This document shows positions 11,191 to 25,339 of a DNA stretch of 64,000 nucleotides, in pieces. Position 1 is the first letter of the stretch. Each line of letters starts with the position of its first letter. Source of the DNA: Atrichornis clamosus (lineage: Eukaryota > Chordata > Aves > Passeriformes > Menuridae). The notes below the pieces were generated by a model. That model saw only the letters and a program-made list of their open reading frames with translations. It did not search any database and had not been told where the DNA came from. The DNA lies in NCBI GenBank assembly GCA_013400975.1, contig WBMZ01009460.1:124001-188000 (forward strand), written 5' to 3'. Made by a program: the position numbers and the translations under genes.

Positions 11191-14100
11191 TGCTAGAAAG
11201 AAGTAACAGGCTGTATGTACCCTCATATTGTGTTTGAGAGAAGGATAACATCCAAAAGTTCTAGCTTGAGACACAACTTCCATGCCCCGAATCGTGGCAT
11301 CTGTGGGTTGTGTTTAACTCTGGCCATGTTGGGTTCTGTGTGTGGGACAGATGTCATCTCGTGGACCCCTCAACACCCCTAATGCTATCTGGGGGTTAGA
11401 CCTTATGGAACAGGTCGGTTATCCAGGCATCTGGGATCCACTTCTGAATCACTGTCCCATTAATCCACCTCTGAAAGGGTTTCCAGCAGCAGCACAGCAC
11501 AGCTGCCTGTTCATTTTCCAATTATTTCAAATCTATGAGTCCAGTATTGGTTGATGGACTCCCACATTAATGCCTGCCAGTTTATCAGCCCAGAGGAAAT
11601 TCTATCCATTTTCTGCTGAACACAACAGTTTTGAAAATGGTTCATGTGAAATATTGCTATTCCTTACATGTGAAGTAATAGGATTAGGTCCTTCTATGCA
11701 TATCTGAAGAGATTACAAAATACTTAAAACACATTAAGTCAATTACTTTCAGCATTTTTTACCAAAAAAACCCACCCCTTCTATTTACAGATTTTATAAT
11801 TACTAAGTCTAAAAGTAGACCTGTTTTTCAAGGCTAACTCAACCTCTTTCTTGTGAGCCTCCATCTTCTTTTGGCTGCAGTTGTGTGAGATGACAAGTTT
11901 ATGATCCTCAGTGCATTCCAATTCTCCTTCCCTAGGATATTATTACCCCTTTGTTAGCAGAGCCTTTCCTGTCAAAATGAGCTCATGAGTTTGAGCAAAC
12001 TGGATCATCTTTATTAAAATGAGTTAAAATCACAGAAACAACCCTATGAGGGGCTCTATGAAAAGTAGCTAGGATAGACACCTCTTCAGCAGAAAAACAA
12101 GTGTAGAAAATGCGTAGTTTTGTGGGGGTCTTAGAGCATTTAGATCCATCTCCCAGTTCCACCCTTCTGCTTGCATGGGAACTTTTCCATTTCATCACAG
12201 CCTCCCAGGCCAACCTCTGCTCCCACCACTCCCTCCTCACGGCAAGAGCCCATTTAAGGAACGGGCAGGAAACACATCTCTCTTCAGGTGTGGGAGGGAT
12301 GTCAAACGCGGCCCAGCAACCACACAAAGTCTCCCACGCACTGCTGGGGTGATGCTGCGCAGGCAAGGCAAGCCATAAGCAACCCCCTTTAAATCCAAAT
12401 AAAAGCAGGAGGTGAAATCAGAGGCTGTGAAATCCTGCCTGAAGAACCAGCTCTCTCCCCAAAAGAGCATTTACAGACTACCCAGCTCAGGCACTAAGGC
12501 ATGAATGGGCTCCTTGGCTGCTCCCCACCTGCTCAGCTGAAAATATCACTTTGAACTTAACACCGGTTCTGTGGAATGTGAAGGACTGAATGATCATATC
12601 CTACAGTAACAGAACCTGATAAGCAGGATCATTGACTTCAGTTTGCCTTCAACTCAATTATTCATGCCCCAGCTAAAATAACTCCTAATCTTTGGGCCAT
12701 CTACTAACTAAGCATTACCCAATAAACTCTGACCCTATTACACTGCACTCCAGGGAAATTTATTTCTGACAACAGTTTAGAACCATCTATGTATTGCCTT
12801 TAGCCTCTAAGTTTAGAGACCAAACTGAAGCCTTTCCAAGACTACAGGGTATATGCTGCTGTGATTTGGAGCGAAGACAGAAAAGCATGTCAAAAATCCC
12901 ATGTAGGAAAGGGAAAAGAAACACTTTCAGGGAAATCAAAACCCAACACTGAATAGCAATTAAGTAAAACTGGTCTATCAGTTTTCTCTTGGCCCAGCTA
13001 AATCAAGTGTGCCCTGAACAACTATATAGCAACTACTGAGCAAAGCAAACCTCACATTAAAATTCAGTTCTCCTGAATAATTTGCAGCCTGATTAATTAT
13101 CACCTTCATTCAGCAAGGTACTTAAACAGCCGAGCAATCCCATTAACCTCCCTAGGACTACCCAGAAGATTGATGTTGGGTGAATGTGTGTTGCTAGACC
13201 TTGTGAGGGTTTTGCAACTAAGAAAAAGTCTGTGGGTTATCCATCCATTTCCCTTTGCTCTCCCATCATGTGAATATATGGGCACCCACATATCTCTACG
13301 CTACAGTATTGCCCTTCCAATCAAGTAGAATAGATGTCCCTCTGTCTCCAAGTGAGGAAGGAAGGAAGGAAAAATGGATAAAGGAAAAACATGTGGCTGA
13401 AATGATCTCAGCTGCTCAAGAGGTTTATCCGGCAGCAAGGAAGATCTATCGGCTTTACATGTCTCTCCTAGAGGCAAAATTTCATTTTTAGATTAAAAAC
13501 TTCACCACCCACTTGCTGCATGTGAACAGCACATTTCTCCCGTGGCTAAAATTGATGGTATGCCATGTGCTGTAAAAGGTTAGCACCAGCACTATTGTAA
13601 TCCTTGGCCACAACTTTCATTTCCTTAATTTGCTGACACAGGGTAATGTAGGGCTGTGCTATATGAGAGAATACTAAACAATCTGAGTTACAAATTTTCT
13701 CTGAATGTCTAAGTTGACCTTTGAAGCTTTCTGTAAAAATATAATTTAAAGAGAGGGGGGGAAATTGTTAACATGGAAATGGAATTACAGGAACAGGACC
13801 AAATTCATTCCTTTGACTTGGTATCTGCTCATGTTTGATGTCAGCCATATAATTATACATCACAGCTTGAGTGAAAAAAGCTTTTGGTTCCATGCTAAAA
13901 GCAGGCCATGTATAAATGGTTTATTAACTGGAAAGGAATCGACAGTGCTCAAGTGCTTGGGGACAGCACTTCATTAACAATCTGAGCATCCTCCCTCTCA
14001 CACTGCCCTGATTTCTCATTTTGGGCTGTTTTCCATTGCTCTGAGGGAGCACAAAGAGAACTCTGAAGGCCATTTTTATTTATATCTACCCTAGGATGCC

Positions 14101-14194
14101 ATGCATTGCTGGAGAGGTGAAACATGGCTTTTGTGTACATGACAACGTGGCCTGTGGTATTTTAACAGAGAAAATCTGTAAGAGAAGATGCCAG
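11191..14194. other. Unique non-coding sequence; no gene recognised
   Basis: The frames near 11.98-12.47 kb overlap on both strands and match nothing known. A short (gaag)n run sits near 13.36 kb. No interspersed repeat was recognised. Confidence 0.55.
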
Positions 14195-14199
14195 GATGA

Positions 14200-14324
14200 A
14201 TGAGAAGTGTTCCTTCATGCTTAGGGACAGTTTAGTGGTGGACTTGGCAGTGCTGGGTTTAACAGTTGGACTAAAAGATCTTAAAGGTCTTTTCCAACCT
14301 AAACAATTCTGTGATTCCGTGATT
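14200..14324 (+). repeat. CR1 LINE, truncated 3' end
   Basis: The segment contains tttagtggtggacttggca, then gatcttaaaggtcttttcc and aacctaaacaattctgtgat, and ends in attctgtgattccgtgatt. That is the hallmark avian CR1 3' end with its 8-mer tail. Only the 3' terminal ~120 bases remain and no coding part is present, the usual fate of 5'-truncated CR1 insertions. Confidence 0.9.
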
Positions 14325-16785
14325 AATACTCTCCAGAGATCCCAAACCAGACAGTAGCTGACATGGGTACACTTCCTCCAAATCCCTGTCAATTAGCAGT
14401 TCTGCTTCAAGCACGAGGGGTGTATGTGTGTGTAATAAGGTAAAAAAACCAGGAAAAACAAAGAAGCTATTCTTGTGGCCCTTGTGATAGGTGTGACAAA
14501 ATATAAAAGGGGCCTCATTTTGGGCAATAGGGAGCACGAAGAGTAAAGTCAGTTCCTGAGGTGGAGGGGAAGGTGACACCATACCAGTTCCCTTGGAGGG
14601 AAAACAGGCTTCTGCTCATTCAGGGAAAAGCTGTGAGTCCGGATGTTGCTGGATGCACCATGTAACAGAGAAAAGCATCCACTGGCCTCAAGAGGGAACA
14701 AACAACTCAAGTCAATATCCCAATCTCTTCCTTGCAGCTCTTTGGTAAAGGCTAAATACGATCTTAATTGCCGTGACAAGTTTTGCTGCTGTTCTCCATT
14801 AAGAACAAAACTGGAAAGGGAAAGGAACACCTACTGGACATCACTCAAGGAAGGGTGGAAGCAACAGTGGATTCACTGATCCAAAGCAGCAGTTCACAGC
14901 TGTATTCAGTCATTCCAATGCAGAAGGGACCCATCTTTTCAGCAAAAACTCTCTCTCTATTAGCAAAGCTTAGCTGCTCAAATCCTGTTGCTTGTCAAGT
15001 AATTCCCTCTTGGATCACTGGCTACAAGGCCCATCACAACTATCCTAATGTTTTGAAATATTTTCTCCCAAATCCAACCTGCTGCAGGAGCAATAGAAAA
15101 GACAGAACTGCAGATGAGTTACTTGCAGACACCTTTAATATTTGATTTATCCAGGTCCACATTTTGTCACCTTTCCCTGGAACACCACGGGATGCACACG
15201 GCAGCACTCAGCTACAGCAGCCCAAGGTTCACCACCACAAACTTGATGCACAGACAACTCCCTCAAACCACTCCAGCCCCGCAGTGACAGATGGCAAGAG
15301 AGTTGTGAAAGCACTGCTACAGTACCTAAGTGCAGTACAGCTCACTGTAGCAAGGCAGATTTCCATGGTCCAATGGCAGTTAATTTTCTAAAGGTCAAAT
15401 TTTACGTGTTTATTTTGCCTGGTGCCCTGCGCAATACAAAGACACAGCTATATTAATAGCTGACAAATTAAAAGCTCAGCTCATTCTAAGAGGCTGTACA
15501 GAGTTTTGCTCTATTTCATCCAGAGTGACATTTCATCCCAGAAAAGGCCAGGGCAGCGTCCCAGCACAGAACATCTGGTTGGCAAACACAATGGAGCACA
15601 GCACCTGCAAACACGCTCAGTGTTTGCTTTGCAACTATTTGTTCCCCCATCCGCAGAAAAATATGTTTTTAGGCTGTCAAAACTCACTCCTTGCCAGGGG
15701 AGTCTGGTGTGATAATGCAGCCCGTTTGTCTTGGAAAGTCCTCATTTCTGGGCCATGCGTGGCCAAAATTTCTGGAAGGTGAAAGGGGGAAAAGAAGGTT
15801 TTCTTCCCTCTTTTCCCTCTCTGCTTTTTTTTTTCCCCTAGTTTTTGCAGCTTTTTAGACATTCTGCGGAGTGTCTAGTGGGATCTGACCGAGCCAAACA
15901 GCACAGTTAAGAAAGAACAGAGATGGATTGCAGCAAGGTCTGTGGTTTAAAATCTATCATCCAGGGGCTAAGGAAGTACAAACAAACTAATAAAAGCAGA
16001 AAATTATGAAATCCTGGCCTTAACGCCAAGTAAAATTTCTTAATTTAGGGCTCTCCTAATGACTGAAACCACCACCAAATTGACTCTGGGGGACAATCCC
16101 TCCTCCTGCCAGACCCTTCATTTGGAAAGGAGAAACTCCAGGATCCCAGCCAGCCTAAGGTGTCAGTGGGGGAAGGAGGTTTCAGGAGGAACAAGGCTGG
16201 GGGAATGCAAAGGTCTTATAAAAAGTCCTGCCAAAAGGGAGGTGCAGGATTAAGGCTGAAAGTTTGAGATACATTGTGTAGGCTTTGCTCAGTCGGCCAA
16301 ATTCTCCACCACCACGTACAGGCTGCGAAAATACAACAGGACTGACCACTGAAAAGTCTACCCAGTGGCCTGGAAGAAGCTTCCAGAGGACCAGACCTGG
16401 CTGAAGATGTGGCCAGCACTGTGGTGTGTCACAGCCTGGGAAGCAGGGGGCACCAGGGTGAGAGAAAGGGACAGTAAGGAGGATGAATGAGCCCGCTGCT
16501 ACAACTGCTCCACTGCCAAAGGCCAGTTCCAACCACCTCTTCCTTACTTTTACTTCCTGGGTTGTAACAAGCGTTTACTTTCAGCAAAGAAATAATGAAG
16601 AAATAAAGCTTTCCTTTTTTTTTTTAATATATGACAGGCCACATCTGAAAGGCCATTTCTCCTCCTACCCTACTCCTTTAAACCTGTAGGAGTTGCTGTC
16701 ACTTTGTGTCACTGTACACCTGACTCAGTGGTGGCACAACAATAGTTTTAAAGGACATTTACAGGAATAAAAGGCTATGCAGGAT
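14325..16785. other. Unique non-coding sequence; no gene recognised
   Basis: Several overlapping frames between 14.5 and 15.8 kb are on opposite strands and contain no known domain. A T-rich run lies at about 15.82-15.84 kb. A 9-bp inverted repeat at 15315-15352 is listed separately. Confidence 0.55.
15315..15352. repeat. Inverted repeat, 9-bp arms, 20-nt loop
   Basis: TGCTACAGT (15315-15323) and ACTGTAGCA (15344-15352) are exact reverse complements. The loop holds two copies of agtac, giving nested pairing options. It is too short for a confident RNA call. Confidence 0.5.
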
Positions 16786-16789
16786 GTTC

Positions 16790-16880
16790 CCCCTGGCACA
16801 GCCACTCACTGTGTGGCCTTCAGCAAAACAGTTCGTCCCTTCATATCATAAGTCAACCCAGATGGAAAACTGAGTGAGAA
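16790..16880 (+). repeat. Possible MIR-type (CORE-SINE) remnant
   Basis: ctggcacagccactcactgt, then gtggccttcagcaaa, then a pyrimidine-rich stretch and cagatggaaaactga follow the order of the MIR core: 'tgccacttactagctgtgtgaccttgggcaagt ... tcatctgtaaaatgg'. The match is degraded and judged by eye. A chance resemblance remains possible. Confidence 0.35.
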
Positions 16881-19800
16881 ATATGAATCCCACTGAAAAA
16901 ACAGATGCTACATTTTAGCTGAGATTCTTAATAAGCAGCTACCCATTTATATTAAATAGGACAGCAATTTTAAGATACACCAAGAAGGCAAAGTTTGGCA
17001 AAGCCTTCGCTCAGAAGAACCCAGCTGATAACACAGAGCTGTTGAACAGGAGCTCAAGATCAAGGTTTCTGCTTTCCTATTTATTTCACATTATCTCACT
17101 TACCCCACACCCCAACACAGAAGCTGCAGCCACACATGAATGACAAAGCTGTCACACACACAGGTAACACTTGGCAGCACAGGGGGGTCAGAGGAGCTCC
17201 CTGCATCCAGCCCTGACTCAAAGCATCCATCCCATGGCTTCAATCCATGGCATGGCATTGCCTCTGCTCTGTGTCGGGAGCTCAAGTTCTTCTATGTGGA
17301 TGGAAGACAAAGCAGAACTCCAAACAAATGCTTACTGGGGTTGCCAAAATGTCATTTGAAATTAGATTCATACTGCAGTTCGCAAAGACTCCCCATCTCA
17401 GTAGCCTGTCTTAAGCACTCTTCTAAATAATTGTAGATTAAATAAGGCACAAGTCAGAGCAAAGTGCCAAATGAGTTGTGACATCTATTTTTAATTAAAA
17501 ATAGCAGTAATTGAAATGTATTTAGCTCCACTGAAATATTCTGGGTTGGCAGCCTCGAGGAGAGATTCAGCACAGGCAATGAAAGAGCTCAGAGTCATTA
17601 AATTCCTCCCTCCTTCCTAGCGTGCTTCAAACCCACCCCAACAAACCACATTGTTAAAAACAATGAGAAGGTCCATTTAATGCAGTCCTTGGACATCCCA
17701 CAGAGGCCAATGGCCAGAGTGTCCATTAAAGGGCAAGGACAGGAGAATTGCCCTTTTAACCTTCTTCGTAACCTCTCTCTTTGTCTTACCCCTGCTATCT
17801 TCCATTCTTCTCATCCTCTCATCCCCAAGAGGCTGGAGGAACTGACTTTTCAATTTCCAGCTCCTTCCTGAGCGTGTCTGCTGTTTGTCAAGCACAGGCA
17901 TTAAACTGCAGCACTCTTTTGTCTTACTCTAGTGAGCGTGTTTTGGAGGCTTTATATGAAAGGTAGGTACATGTGTGCTTAATACACTCATTTTTCATAG
18001 CAAGAAAGACATCATAAGTGATTAACATAAATCAGATATCATTAATTATATGGACAGGCTCCCCAAACTACTGCTGAAAGAAAGATGAAGAGGAAAAATA
18101 GTTATCCCTATAACAGAAATGAGTTAATGATGTATATTTCCTTCTTGTAACATTTTTCAAGTTAGAATTTTGCACAGAATTGCTTTTGACCTATAATTGA
18201 ACCATCTTCAAATTCCCAGGGACAGAAAATTTAGTTAAATTCTCAATTCTTCTAGCATGTATCACGAGAAAGCCAAGCAGCCCTGCTCACCCCAGGAATT
18301 TACATGTTACAGTACAGATACAGAAAAAAAAAAATTGGCTTTTCCTGATACACAGAATTTGCAATCCAAGCAAACTGGAATAAAAGAAAGCAATTCTCAT
18401 CAAAATATCTTATCTGAAACACAGCCTGGTGATGCAATGAGGGGCATAAATTTAAGAGCATTGACTCCCTTTGGTACCACTTTGGTGAACTGACTGTGTT
18501 TAACTCTTGAGTCATGCCATGAAGTATAACACACAAGGGAAAATGGCTAAGCGGATAAAGAAAGACTTAGACACAGTTCCAAATGCTGTGATAAATATTT
18601 AGATGACTGACTATAGTCTCAGAGCACAATAAACCCACATATTTTAGGCTAATGTAAATGCTTATCTATCTCTTCACTGCAATACTACGATCTACAGATC
18701 CTTAAGCAGAGAGATGCTATAGGTATTTTTATCATGTACCTATGGGGGAGGGTTGGCAAACAGTCAGCAGGAGCAGTTTTCCAAGTTCCAAAATCCCCCT
18801 AACCTGCATCATTTTCACTTGTGATTTTAGTTTTCAGTCTCCCAGCCAGACTAAAACCAGCCAAACATTTAAATGTAAACTCCTCAAGATGCCTCATCTC
18901 TGTTATTTTCCAGTGAGGTGTGGAAATTAATAAACTCCTGTTTCTACTGGAGTCATGCAGAGAGAGAAAGCTTTCATATCCCAGGCCTCAGGCAAAGCCA
19001 CCAGACCAAGCTGGAATTACTAACAAAATCCATGGGCCAGGAGACGAGGTGGGGCAAGAAGATCAGAGCCCTCAATGCTCACTTTGATTCACACAGTCTA
19101 AGGTTAAAATTTATTTCCCCTGCTGTGTTGTACACAAATGTCAGCAGATACTTTGACATTGCTGGCACAACAGAATTTCAAGGTCTCTGCAGCTGTAGGA
19201 CAGGCTCTTGAAATGATTTCTCTCCCAAAACAAGTATAATTATCTTAATAGACTTTAGTGCAAAAGGGGTAGAGAAGAAGAAGTTCATCACCAGCACATA
19301 CGGTTTTAGGAGATTTCTGTTAAAAAGATTCATTTAGGAGGGTAACAGAAAATGGCAAGTAACACACATGGCCATGTCTCTCCATGCAAGACAAAAACAG
19401 GATAAAAATGGAAGATGGAGAAGTAGAAATCCTTGACATCATCAGTGTGCTCAGTATTTCCAAATGGATTCATTCTGCTAAAACCCTTTGCTCATACCTC
19501 CCAAATGATCAGTGTGCACTTTTTGGGATGCCCACATGTTGGCCAGCCCAAGCTGGGACAGAGGTGGCCAAAATCCTACGATAGCAGCTGAGGCAGCTTC
19601 CTTTGGCCAGGAGGAGAATGTGCATTGCCCTCGGCCTTCTCATGCTCATCTCCTACGCTCCAAGCCTACACTTCAAGCTCTCAGTGTGGGCCTGGAAGAT
19701 CCTGTGATGATGCACAAATCTACTGGGGCGTAATCCCTCCACCACTTCCTTCATGGGAAGAAATAGATGCCTTTACTGAATGGTCAGAGATGACCACAGA

Positions 19801-20379
19801 TGATCTCTGATAAGGACATGAGCAGGTCCTTTCAACTCCACCTAATGTGCAAGCCAGCAAAGTTAACTCCTCCTCCATTCCTCAGTAATGCAATTTATCA
19901 CTAAACGTAATAATAATGAATAATAATTAATTCCACTGGCTGCAGAAACATTGGAGAACACAGATGGCAAAAATATATCTTTTTCCCCTCAGGCTAGTTA
20001 CACCTGCAAATATACCAAATTTAAAGACAATGATGGATAATATTAGGTCCTAAAAGACATTTTTCTGATTCCATCTGCACAAAGAATGAAGCATTGAGCA
20101 GGAAATTCACAGTTCTCCATTTTCCAATGGCACAGGGAAAAGATTAAACAGACCCAGCAGTGAAATACTACCCAGGCCTGTCACTTGACCAGTAGGGAAT
20201 GCTGATATTTGCAGTGATCCTTCAGGCCTGAGCTTTCTAGCCCACTCGGATCACATTCCCCCTGAACTGTCTGCCTGGTTCCCTCCAGCTGAAAGGGCAG
20301 TTGCTAATCTATTTATGCAGGGCTGACAATGAAGGCAACCAGATCTGCTGCGAGAGAAAACAGCAAAGGTCTTTCGGAC
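16881..20379. other. Unique non-coding sequence; no gene recognised
   Basis: No reading frame here is recognisable. The stretch 17.42-17.56 kb is AT-rich and contains the palindrome listed separately. No CR1 copy and no long microsatellite are visible. Confidence 0.55.
17485..17504. promoter_or_regulatory. Perfect 20-bp palindrome with MEF2-like and homeobox-like cores
   Basis: CTATTTTTAATTAAAAATAG reads identically on both strands. Each half is one base from the MEF2 consensus CTA(A/T)4TAG, and the centre is TTAATTAA, containing a TAATTA homeodomain site. It lies in a motif-dense AT stretch (17.42-17.56 kb) that looks enhancer-like. Binding is inferred from motif match only. Confidence 0.35.
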
Positions 20380-20700
20380 TCGAAGCCCCTCTGTGGCACG
20401 TGGGATGCTGCTGGAAGGCATCTGCAGGGCTGCTGACTGGGGATGGCTGGCTGCCTCCTGAACGGGAGCCAGGAATCACCGCTGGTGCCTGCTGCTAAAC
20501 GAGCGAGCAGAGGATCCTGCCGGGGCTCTTGCCAGGCTGAGCTGCGCACGCTGTTAATTCCTGCTGCAGCCTCCGAGGGTGGCTGCTGGGTGCTGAAAGG
20601 TCCCGCTGAGCTGAGGGTGCCCAGAGAAAGCAGGGAAGGAGAAGAGCATGAGGCTCTATGGCCTGACGCTTCGGGTACCTCGTCCTGTGCCTCCATCTAC
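20380..20700. other. Weak CpG- and GC-enriched segment
   Basis: CpG is more frequent here than in the flanks (about sixteen by eye in ~320 bases), in GC-richer sequence (tgcgcacgctg, aaacgagcgagc, tgacgcttcggg). The density is well below that at 41 kb. Overlapping frames on both strands are not recognisable. It could be a minor CpG cluster, an enhancer, or a remnant of an exon I cannot identify. Confidence 0.3.
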
Positions 20701-23700
20701 TTGTAAAGTCAGGATGGCACCACACATCTCGGAGGGGTGCAAGGAACCCACTCGTGCCTGCAGCTGCCACAAGCTCTTTGGACAGCAGGGTTTGAGCAAT
20801 ACAAATCGCCTCCTGCGTGGCTTGAAGCTCCTACATGACGCTTCCTTATACAATGCATTTAATTCAGCACTTTGATATGTTAGTATAAAGGAATGAAAGC
20901 CAAAATCAGACAGAAAAGAATTTCAGGGCATCTGGTTGTCAACAAAACCAAAGTGCAGCAGGCACCTGGGAAGCCCAGAAGCAACTTCACAGCTGAGAAT
21001 ATGATACGTAATTTCTACTTTAGTCAACTACTCGGTCCCTCTGGTCACAGGGGCTACTGGCACGGGACTGTTGTCACTGACACCCAACCACCACACCCCA
21101 TTCCCATCCAGAGTCATTTCCAAAGAGAAATTACTGCATACTGTGCTACAGGGGTACAAGAAAGGAAGGAAAAAGTGACTCTTCAGGACATCTCAGGATG
21201 ACAGCACCATTGTTAGCCAGTCCTAAAACCACAGGAACAATTCTGAAGGGATTTTTTTCCCCCCCTCTCTTTGTGCAACTCAGCAGTTCACACAGGATTA
21301 ATTGCACACTGGACATCCACGTGGCAACTGCAACTGAGCAGGGAGGCTGCCTGCAGCCAGCAGCTCCACAGCTTACTTCCAAACTGCACACCCACATTTG
21401 CATGCAGAAGGCTTTTGGCATGAAACTTTAAGAAACCAGATTGTTAATATTTCAAGTTCCTCTAAAGAAACTAGGAAAATAAGCAAGTTTAGAAAAATAG
21501 TGGTGAATTTTGATCGGTTTTGCAGGTGTGAAGAAAAAAAATGCAGAAGAAACTCCTAGGAGGTGAATAAACCCCAGGCTGATACAGAGGAAACCAAAAG
21601 GAACTTTCTACAGTGATGAAAATTTTCCTGCAGCACCAGGAAGGGGCTTTAAATCTCTAAAGAGGAAGTTCTCTCCCCAGATTTCTCAGACTTCTCAGGT
21701 AGTTCTGTTAAACACTGTTTTCATACTTCCAAGTCCAGCCACAGCCAGAATTTGACAAAATAGGCAGTATTTGAGGCATTAAGAAATAAAAAGGAAAAAA
21801 TAAAAAACTTTGACACACTGAGGTTTTCAGACATCCCAGGAACAAAACCAGAAGTGAGCAAAAAGCCCTAATTCCTACTTCCTGAAAGAACTACAATTGA
21901 TCACCAGTAGTAAAGAACAACTAAAGACCTAGAATATTCTTAAAATGCATATTCCAGCCAGGGGTGATGTGGATATTCTGGGATTACTGTGCTGTGTACG
22001 GGAACAGGTGAGGTAGAGTCATTGTCTCTAAGGCCAGCAGAAGCAGCTCATTACCAAGAAAGTAGAATGCTAATCAACAGGGTTTCTGCAGCCACATGGC
22101 TAAACTGCTTTCAGGAATAGCCTTTTGCTTCAGCACCTCTTTAAAACTCACTTTGGGTTGGAGCCTTGGAGTGTTTCACCAAATATATGGAAAATAGTAC
22201 TGGCTCCAGTTAAAATGGGAGTCCACCTCTGCTTAAGATGTCTTTCCAGCTAGGAATGAAAAATGAGAGACAGGCACTTGATGTCTCTATTTCAATCCAG
22301 TCGGTCATCCCAAATAACAAAGAGGTAGTTGAGGGAGAAAAAGAAATAAAATCAGCCTTTATGAACAAAGTTTCAGTGTTCAAATTACATTTGAAAAGCC
22401 AGTCTCACCCTCACTTCCCATCATGCATCACTGAAACATCCCCAGATTTATGAGGCATCAACAATCCAACTCCTCAGATTATTTACCACTGCAAAGTCAG
22501 CAAGGGTTTTAACACCAGCTCAAACCACAGAAAATAAATAAGCAACTAGCAGATCATCTTAAGGGCTGGGTGGAGTACTTTCCTTTTCATCCCCAGCACC
22601 TCTCTCTATCCACTGCTCCTATGAACAGGGAAGATAAATGCTTGGGATGGAGTGCAGAATTTGGGTTTATGCGACAAGAACCCATAAGAAGGAACAATCC
22701 TGCCAATCTCTCCCTGTTAACCTCTGCCTGTGGCCCACTTAGCCCCTAACAGAAGCAAATGCTCCTTATTCTCACCAGGGAAAAAAACCTCCCTTTTTGT
22801 TTTTAATTTAATCCATTTTCACTTGTCTTGGCTACTTTTTCCCCACTGCAGCCTTTATACAAACTCAACTTTGTGGCTAACTAGAACCAGTCAAGCAGTT
22901 ACATCTCAGAAGTGTCTTGACATCTACCTCCTTGGTAACACAATAGCTCCCACTACTGACCTTCTAGACAGAAAATTCACATATTTGACCTTACCTGAGG
23001 AAGAACAGGACAGAGAAGGCAATGGGTCATTTCAACCCACCACTTCCTGGCCTGCATTTTGTTTCTGGAGTTGATTTTATACTACACCACATCAACAGGG
23101 ACTTTCTTAATATCACCTTTCTTCGCCCAATCAAGTGTTCTTGTACATAATACATAAAAAATATGTACACAGAAATTTATTATCACCAGGTCCACTAGAT
23201 GAGCCCATGACTTACTTCACCATGTGTTTCCAAGCTCTATTTACAGTGTCCCCCACATCTTCCCTAAAGACTTTAACTGGTTGCTATCATGACATTAAGG
23301 CAGAGCCACTCATCTAAATACTGATTTATTTTTTTTAACCTCAAATGAAAACTCCATACCTTTGCTCCATATTTTCCCTGAATTTTGGACTGAATCCCTT
23401 TGCTCTTCATAAAGGTCCGTTGGCCAACATCATACCTAACATGCTGTTTGTGGAACAACACACCAGCCTGAAAATTTGACGTGAGAGAACAGGACCTAGA
23501 AAGGCAAACCACTCTCCAGTGCCCAAAACTCCCCTATATTTGCACTGTGAAAATAAAAAGAATCAAAGTGTTTGATACAAGACAAACAGCATCTATAATT
23601 CACTAGCTAGGTCAAGGACACACTTGTTAAAGAAAATCATCTCAGAAAAATGTTTATCTCATGCCAGATCTTTTCTATAAGAGGACCAATAGGTAATTAG

Positions 23701-25339
23701 GCTTCCTTTTCTTCCAGCAGTCAAAGGGAACATCAGATTTTTTTCCTTTAGCTTCTAAAAAAAATTTAAAATAAAAATTTAAAACCACTGTTCTTCCACT
23801 GATGCTGGAGCTGTTTCACTGTGACAGGTACCATACTCAGCCAACATGTAAACAAATGCATGCCACAAGAGCATCCCAAAATATTCATTTTCCACGTTCC
23901 TGAAGGAAGGAAGACCTGCCTGGGATTTGAAGGACAAGCTCCATCTTTGCGCTGCTACTCCACAATTAACCCCATTCCCTTCTCTGGTTCAAGCAGCAGG
24001 TGTGAAATACAATGGAAAATGCTTATACAAGTGGTCCAAAAAAGCCACTGGACCTGTCTTCCACCCTCCACAGACTTCAGCCCCAACAAGGCTGCTCCTG
24101 CAATGCCTAAAACACGGTCGCTATTGCAACTATTGCAAGAAACAACTTGGTCTTGACCCAAACTTCTGTGTCAGAGAAGATAGAATGACCTCACAACAAC
24201 TCTATCAGCAGGCTGCAGCTGTGAGAAGGAAGATTTCATCTAGTCTGAACCCCACTAGACTTCCCTCAGCTGCACTTGTTTATTTGGGCACCACTCAGAG
24301 ATAAGAAGTTTAAATCCACAGTAGTTGTACATATCCATAATGCAGGGGACCAAGCCATTTCCCCGTGGTCCAGGTCAGCAATCAGCTCCTGGCAAATCTT
24401 ATTCTCATCCATACCCTTCAGACATTTTATTGACTGGCTGGTTGCATATTAGGAATTACAGGAAATGGAAGGGATTGAGAAAAGCAACGTGAATGAAAGG
24501 TGCATGGCACAGTTTTGTGGGATTTACTGGGAAGACTCCGGGAACAGCCCAGGTTCTGTGCTGGAGCAGAGCTCACTTCCAATGTGGTGCAGTGCTGTGT
24601 GATTCAGAATTGGAAAATGGCACCTATGAAACACCAGGATGAAGAGACAGGGGTTACTTGCTCTGCAAGACAGACTGTGTTTTATGGACTTTTTGCTAGG
24701 GACATGGGAATTGCAAGTGTCAAGGACAAATCCCTCACGGAAAGAGGCACACTTCGCTCCATGTGGGGAGATCATCATCAAGGATGCACCTGGCTTCCCA
24801 AAGGGGCCCAGGTAACACTTTGTCATTTCTGCCTCAACTCAGAGATTGGAACAGCAGATATAAATATGAAAGAAGATAATATTTTTGTTGTTGTTGTTGA
24901 GTAATGACTTCATGTCCTTTCAGATCCCACAGGAAAGGTGCTCCAGATTTGCAAAATAGTCCCAAAAAAACCCCAACACCACTGCAAACAGGAGCAGCAT
25001 TTTAACACCCACTACTCACCACTCACTCCTAGATAAATCCATCATAGGAAAAACAAGCAAAAAAGCTCTAAGGAAAGATGGATCAGAAGTTCAACTTCAT
25101 CAGAGATAGGCTGTTCTGTCCAGATTTCACAGTTTGAACACAAGCTTTTCTTGGATTCAGTTCCAGCCCACCCCACTCCAAAAAAAGGGCCATCTTCTCA
25201 ACCAGTTGCAATGATTTTTGCAAAGCTTCACAGCTTTCTACAGCAGGAAATGGATTCAGAAGAGACCCTCAGATTCCATTGGCCACCAGAGTTTTGATTC
25301 AATCAGAGCAGCTAAGAAGCTGATTGTCCCTTTGTTTCC
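20701..25339. other. Unique non-coding sequence; no gene recognised
   Basis: Frames at 22.73-23.07, 23.82-24.30 and 24.50-24.90 kb run to 111-134 codons, but they match no family and are partly overlapped on the other strand. A perfect POU octamer (ATTTGCAT) occurs at 21396-21403. Homopolymer runs are short. Confidence 0.55.
24885..24899 (+). repeat. Short (TTG)5 microsatellite
   Basis: Five uninterrupted ttg units follow a T run. It is too short for strong length instability. Confidence 0.75.
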
